From: Camelimonas abortus
Lineage (GTDB): Bacteria; Pseudomonadota; Alphaproteobacteria; Rhizobiales; Beijerinckiaceae
Assembly (NCBI RefSeq): GCF_042647165.1
Contig: NZ_JBHRUV010000029.1
DNA: 64,000 nucleotides
Strand: one strand, 5' to 3'
Every line of letters starts with the position of its first letter. The first letter of the stretch is position 1. The position numbers and the translations under genes are program-made. Below the pieces are notes generated by a model that had not been told where the DNA came from, made no database searches, and worked only from the letters and a program-made list of their open reading frames with translations. Below are positions 61,987 through 64,000 of this stretch, one piece after another.

Positions 61987-62997
61987 ATGTCCGCGCCCGC
62001 GACATCCCTGCCCGAGACCATGAACGCCGTCGAAATCACCGCCCCCGGCGGACCGGACGTGCTGAAGCCCACCCGCCGCCCGGTTCCGGCGCCCGGCGAG
62101 GGCGAGATCCTGGTGCGGGTGACCGCCGCCGGCGTCAACCGCCCGGACGTGATCCAGCGTCAGGGCTCCTATCCGCCGCCGCCCGGCGCCTCCGACCTGC
62201 CGGGCCTGGAGATCGCCGGCGAGGTGGTCGCCGCCGGCCCCGGCGCCGGCCGCTTCCCGGTGGGGGCGCGGGTGTGCGCCCTCATCGCCGGCGGCGGCTA
62301 CGCCGAATATGCGACGGTGCACGAGAGCAACGCCCTGCCGGTTCCGGAGGGCTTCTCCGACATTGAGGCCGCCGGCGTGCCGGAGACCTTCTTCACGGTG
62401 TGGACCAACGTGTTCGACCGCGCCGGCCTCACCGCCGGCGAGAGCTTCCTCGTCCATGGCGGAACCTCCGGCATCGGCACCACCGCCATCATGCTGGCCA
62501 GGGCGTTTGGCGCGAGAGTATTCGCCACCGCCGGCACGGACGAAAAATGCGCCGAGTGCCGCCGGCTGGGCGCCGACCTCGCCATCAACTACCGCACCCA
62601 GGATTTCGTGAAGGAGGTGAAGGCGGCCACCGGCGGCGCCGGCGTCAACGTCATCCTCGACATGGTGGGCGGCGACTATATCCAGAGGAACTACGAGGCC
62701 GCCGCGGTGGACGGGCGCATCGTCCAGATCGCCTTTCTCAACGGCCCGAAGGCCACGGTGGACTTCACCCGGCTGATGATGAAACGCCTCACCCACACCG
62801 GCTCCACGCTGCGCGCCCGCCCGGTGGCGGCCAAGGCGGCCATCGCCCGCGCGCTGGAGGAGAAGGTGTGGCCGCTGCTGGCCGCCGGCGCCGTCCGCCC
62901 GGTGATCCACGCCGTGTTCCCGCTGGAGGAGGCGGCGAAGGCCCATGCGCTGATGGAGTCGGGCGCCCATGTGGGCAAGATCGTGCTGACGCCGTAA
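61987..62997 (+). CDS. NAD(P)H quinone oxidoreductase (zinc-free MDR, PIG3-like)
   Basis: A 336-residue medium-chain reductase of the QOR/PIG3 group without zinc ligands. GVNRPDVIQRQGSYPPPPGASD is the family fingerprint, FLVHGGTSGIGTTAIMLAR binds the cofactor and the C-terminal AAKAHALMESGAHVGKIVL is typical. It reduces quinones with NADPH. The start is the ATG at 61987; the frame is open far upstream, but that part has no protein-like composition. About 230 bases upstream of trcR. Confidence 0.94.
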   Translation: MSAPATSLPETMNAVEITAPGGPDVLKPTRRPVPAPGEGEILVRVTAAGVNRPDVIQRQGSYPPPPGASDLPGLEIAGEVVAAGPGAGRFPVGARVCALIAGGGYAEYATVHESNALPVPEGFSDIEAAGVPETFFTVWTNVFDRAGLTAGESFLVHGGTSGIGTTAIMLARAFGARVFATAGTDEKCAECRRLGADLAINYRTQDFVKEVKAATGGAGVNVILDMVGGDYIQRNYEAAAVDGRIVQIAFLNGPKATVDFTRLMMKRLTHTGSTLRARPVAAKAAIARALEEKVWPLLAAGAVRPVIHAVFPLEEAAKAHALMESGAHVGKIVLTP

Positions 62998-63054
62998 CGG
63001 CGGCGGCGCAAACCCGGGCGGCGCCGGGCAAAGGCGGCGGGCGACGCGCCGCCG

Positions 63055-63083
63055 TTGCGCCGCGGGCCGCGGCCCCTTATATA
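63055..63083 (+). promoter_or_regulatory. Promoter of trcR
   Basis: TTGCGC, a 17-base spacer and TATATA (63078-63083). The start codon is about 145 bases further on, implying a long leader. Confidence 0.5.
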
Positions 63084-63226
63084 GGGAGCGTTCCCCACCA
63101 GTTCTGAATTTCGTATCCTCAGGGTACGTCGCTCCGGCCGGAAGCCGGGCCGGAGCACGGGAGGGGTCTGCATTTTCGTCTGCGCGCGGGGCGCGCTGAG
63201 GACCTGAACGGAAGGAACCGAACCCC

Positions 63227-63949
63227 ATGTCCGCCGGACCGCTCATGCCGAAAGCCACAGCCATCTGGCTGGTGGACAACACTTCCCTGACGTTCGAGCA
63301 GATTGGCGAGTTCTGCAAGCTGCATCCGCTGGAAGTGAAGGGCATCGCTGACGGCGAGGTCGCCGCCGGCATCAAGGGTCTTGATCCGGTGCTGAGCGGC
63401 CAGCTCGACCGCGAGGAGATCGAGCGGGGCCAGAAGGACCCGAACTATCGCCTCAAGCTGCGGGAGCCGCGCGTCAAGCTGCCGGAGCCCAAGCGCGGCC
63501 GCGGCCCGCGCTACACGCCGGTGTCGCGCCGTCACGACCGGCCCAACGCCATCCTCTGGCTGCTGCGCAACCATCCGGAGCTGAAGGACGCGCAGATCAT
63601 GCGGCTGGTCGGCACCACCAAGAACACCATCCAGCAGATCCGCGAGCGCACCCACTGGAACATGGCGGCGCTCTCGCCCATGGACCCGGTGACCCTCGGC
63701 CTGTGCTCGCAGATCGACCTGGACCTGGAGGTCTCCAAGGCCGCCAAGGACCGGCCGCGCGCGCTGGAGGAATCCGGCGACACCCTGCTGCCGGCGGAGG
63801 TCACCACCGCCGCGGAGCCGGCGAGCCCGTTCGCCGACATGGAGCGGCCCCGCAGCGAGCCGGAGAAGCTCGACGTGGGCGCGGTGTTCGCCAAACTCGG
63901 CGGCTCCTCGAAACGCAGCCGCGACGAGGACGAGGACGAGGATTTCTGA
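63227..63949 (+). CDS. trcR: Cell cycle transcriptional regulator TrcR (DUF1013)
   Basis: A 240-residue protein of DUF1013, named TrcR. MPKATAIWLVDNTSLTFEQI and FCKLHPLEVKGIADGEVA open the conserved N-terminal DNA-binding-like domain; a second HTH-like segment is PELKDAQIMRLVGTTKNTIQ (about 125-144). The C-terminus is acidic (DEDEDEDF). It is a conserved alphaproteobacterial nucleoid/transcription factor involved in cell cycle gene expression. The ATG at 63227 follows GGAAGGAACC. The 51 bases after it hold no clear feature before the window ends. Confidence 0.94.
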   Translation: MSAGPLMPKATAIWLVDNTSLTFEQIGEFCKLHPLEVKGIADGEVAAGIKGLDPVLSGQLDREEIERGQKDPNYRLKLREPRVKLPEPKRGRGPRYTPVSRRHDRPNAILWLLRNHPELKDAQIMRLVGTTKNTIQQIRERTHWNMAALSPMDPVTLGLCSQIDLDLEVSKAAKDRPRALEESGDTLLPAEVTTAAEPASPFADMERPRSEPEKLDVGAVFAKLGGSSKRSRDEDEDEDF

Positions 63950-64000
63950 TCCGCCGTCGCGGCGGCGTCACGATCCGGAAAGGGCCGGGCGGCGAGCCCG

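Overview
This is an uninterrupted, very GC-rich chromosomal window from an alphaproteobacterium, most likely of the Hyphomicrobiales (Rhizobiales) or a close relative. The evidence is lineage-typical genes (RcdA/DUF1465, TrcR/DUF1013, DUF1192, DUF4164), a 6S RNA between zapA and the 5-formyl-THF cyclo-ligase gene, a run ruvCAB-ybgC-tolQRAB-pal-cpoB-tilS-ftsH-glmM, CtrA-type sites, and two dyads resembling the Irr iron control element. I saw no tRNA, rRNA, CRISPR array, prophage or insertion sequence.

Region 1 (1-18150) is the accessory-looking part. It holds a truncated acyl-CoA synthetase, a decayed TonB-dependent (probably heme) receptor, a TetR regulator divergent from an SDR dehydrogenase, a small Cys-rich secreted protein, a nitroreductase, and about 1 kb of non-coding DNA. 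An iron uptake operon follows (P19, cupredoxin, FTR1 permease, polyferredoxin membrane protein), preceded by a perfect ICE-like palindrome. Next come a small GNAT protein, a YciF-like protein, two tandem Tat-type substrate-binding proteins without permeases, a thiolase, a double hot-dog thioesterase, a DUF4337 protein and a class II aldolase. The first substrate-binding gene carries an N flanked by a 114-base direct duplication, almost certainly an assembly artefact.

Region 2 (18326-41619, all minus strand) is housekeeping: serC-serA with a structured leader, an outer-membrane beta-barrel protein with a CtrA box, glmM, ftsH, tilS, the Tol-Pal system interrupted by a third substrate-binding protein, ybgC, ruvB-ruvA-ruvC, yebC, a YmdB-like phosphoesterase, fau, 6S RNA, zapA and a DUF4164 protein.

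Region 3 (41927-53843, plus strand) is central carbon metabolism (tkt, gap, pgk, class I fructose-bisphosphate aldolase) with a small membrane-anchored coiled-coil gene between gap and pgk. Then come a ThiE-like protein, a Sel1-repeat protein, a SuhB-type phosphatase, and an orphan MotA-like/OmpA-like pair that looks like a proton-driven envelope machine distinct from both Tol and the flagellar motor.

Region 4 (53830-63949) holds an exporter-type ABC protein, rpmE, rcdA with CtrA half-sites, the rpsA-sppA-ihfB-lapA block (minus strand; large inverted repeat after rpsA and a long structured rpsA leader), DUF1192, a quinone oxidoreductase and trcR.

The best candidates for new biology are the orphan MotA/OmpA pair, the substrate-binding gene inside the tol cluster, the gap-pgk membrane coiled-coil protein and the paired ICE-like dyads. 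No overtly novel mobile or defence system was found.
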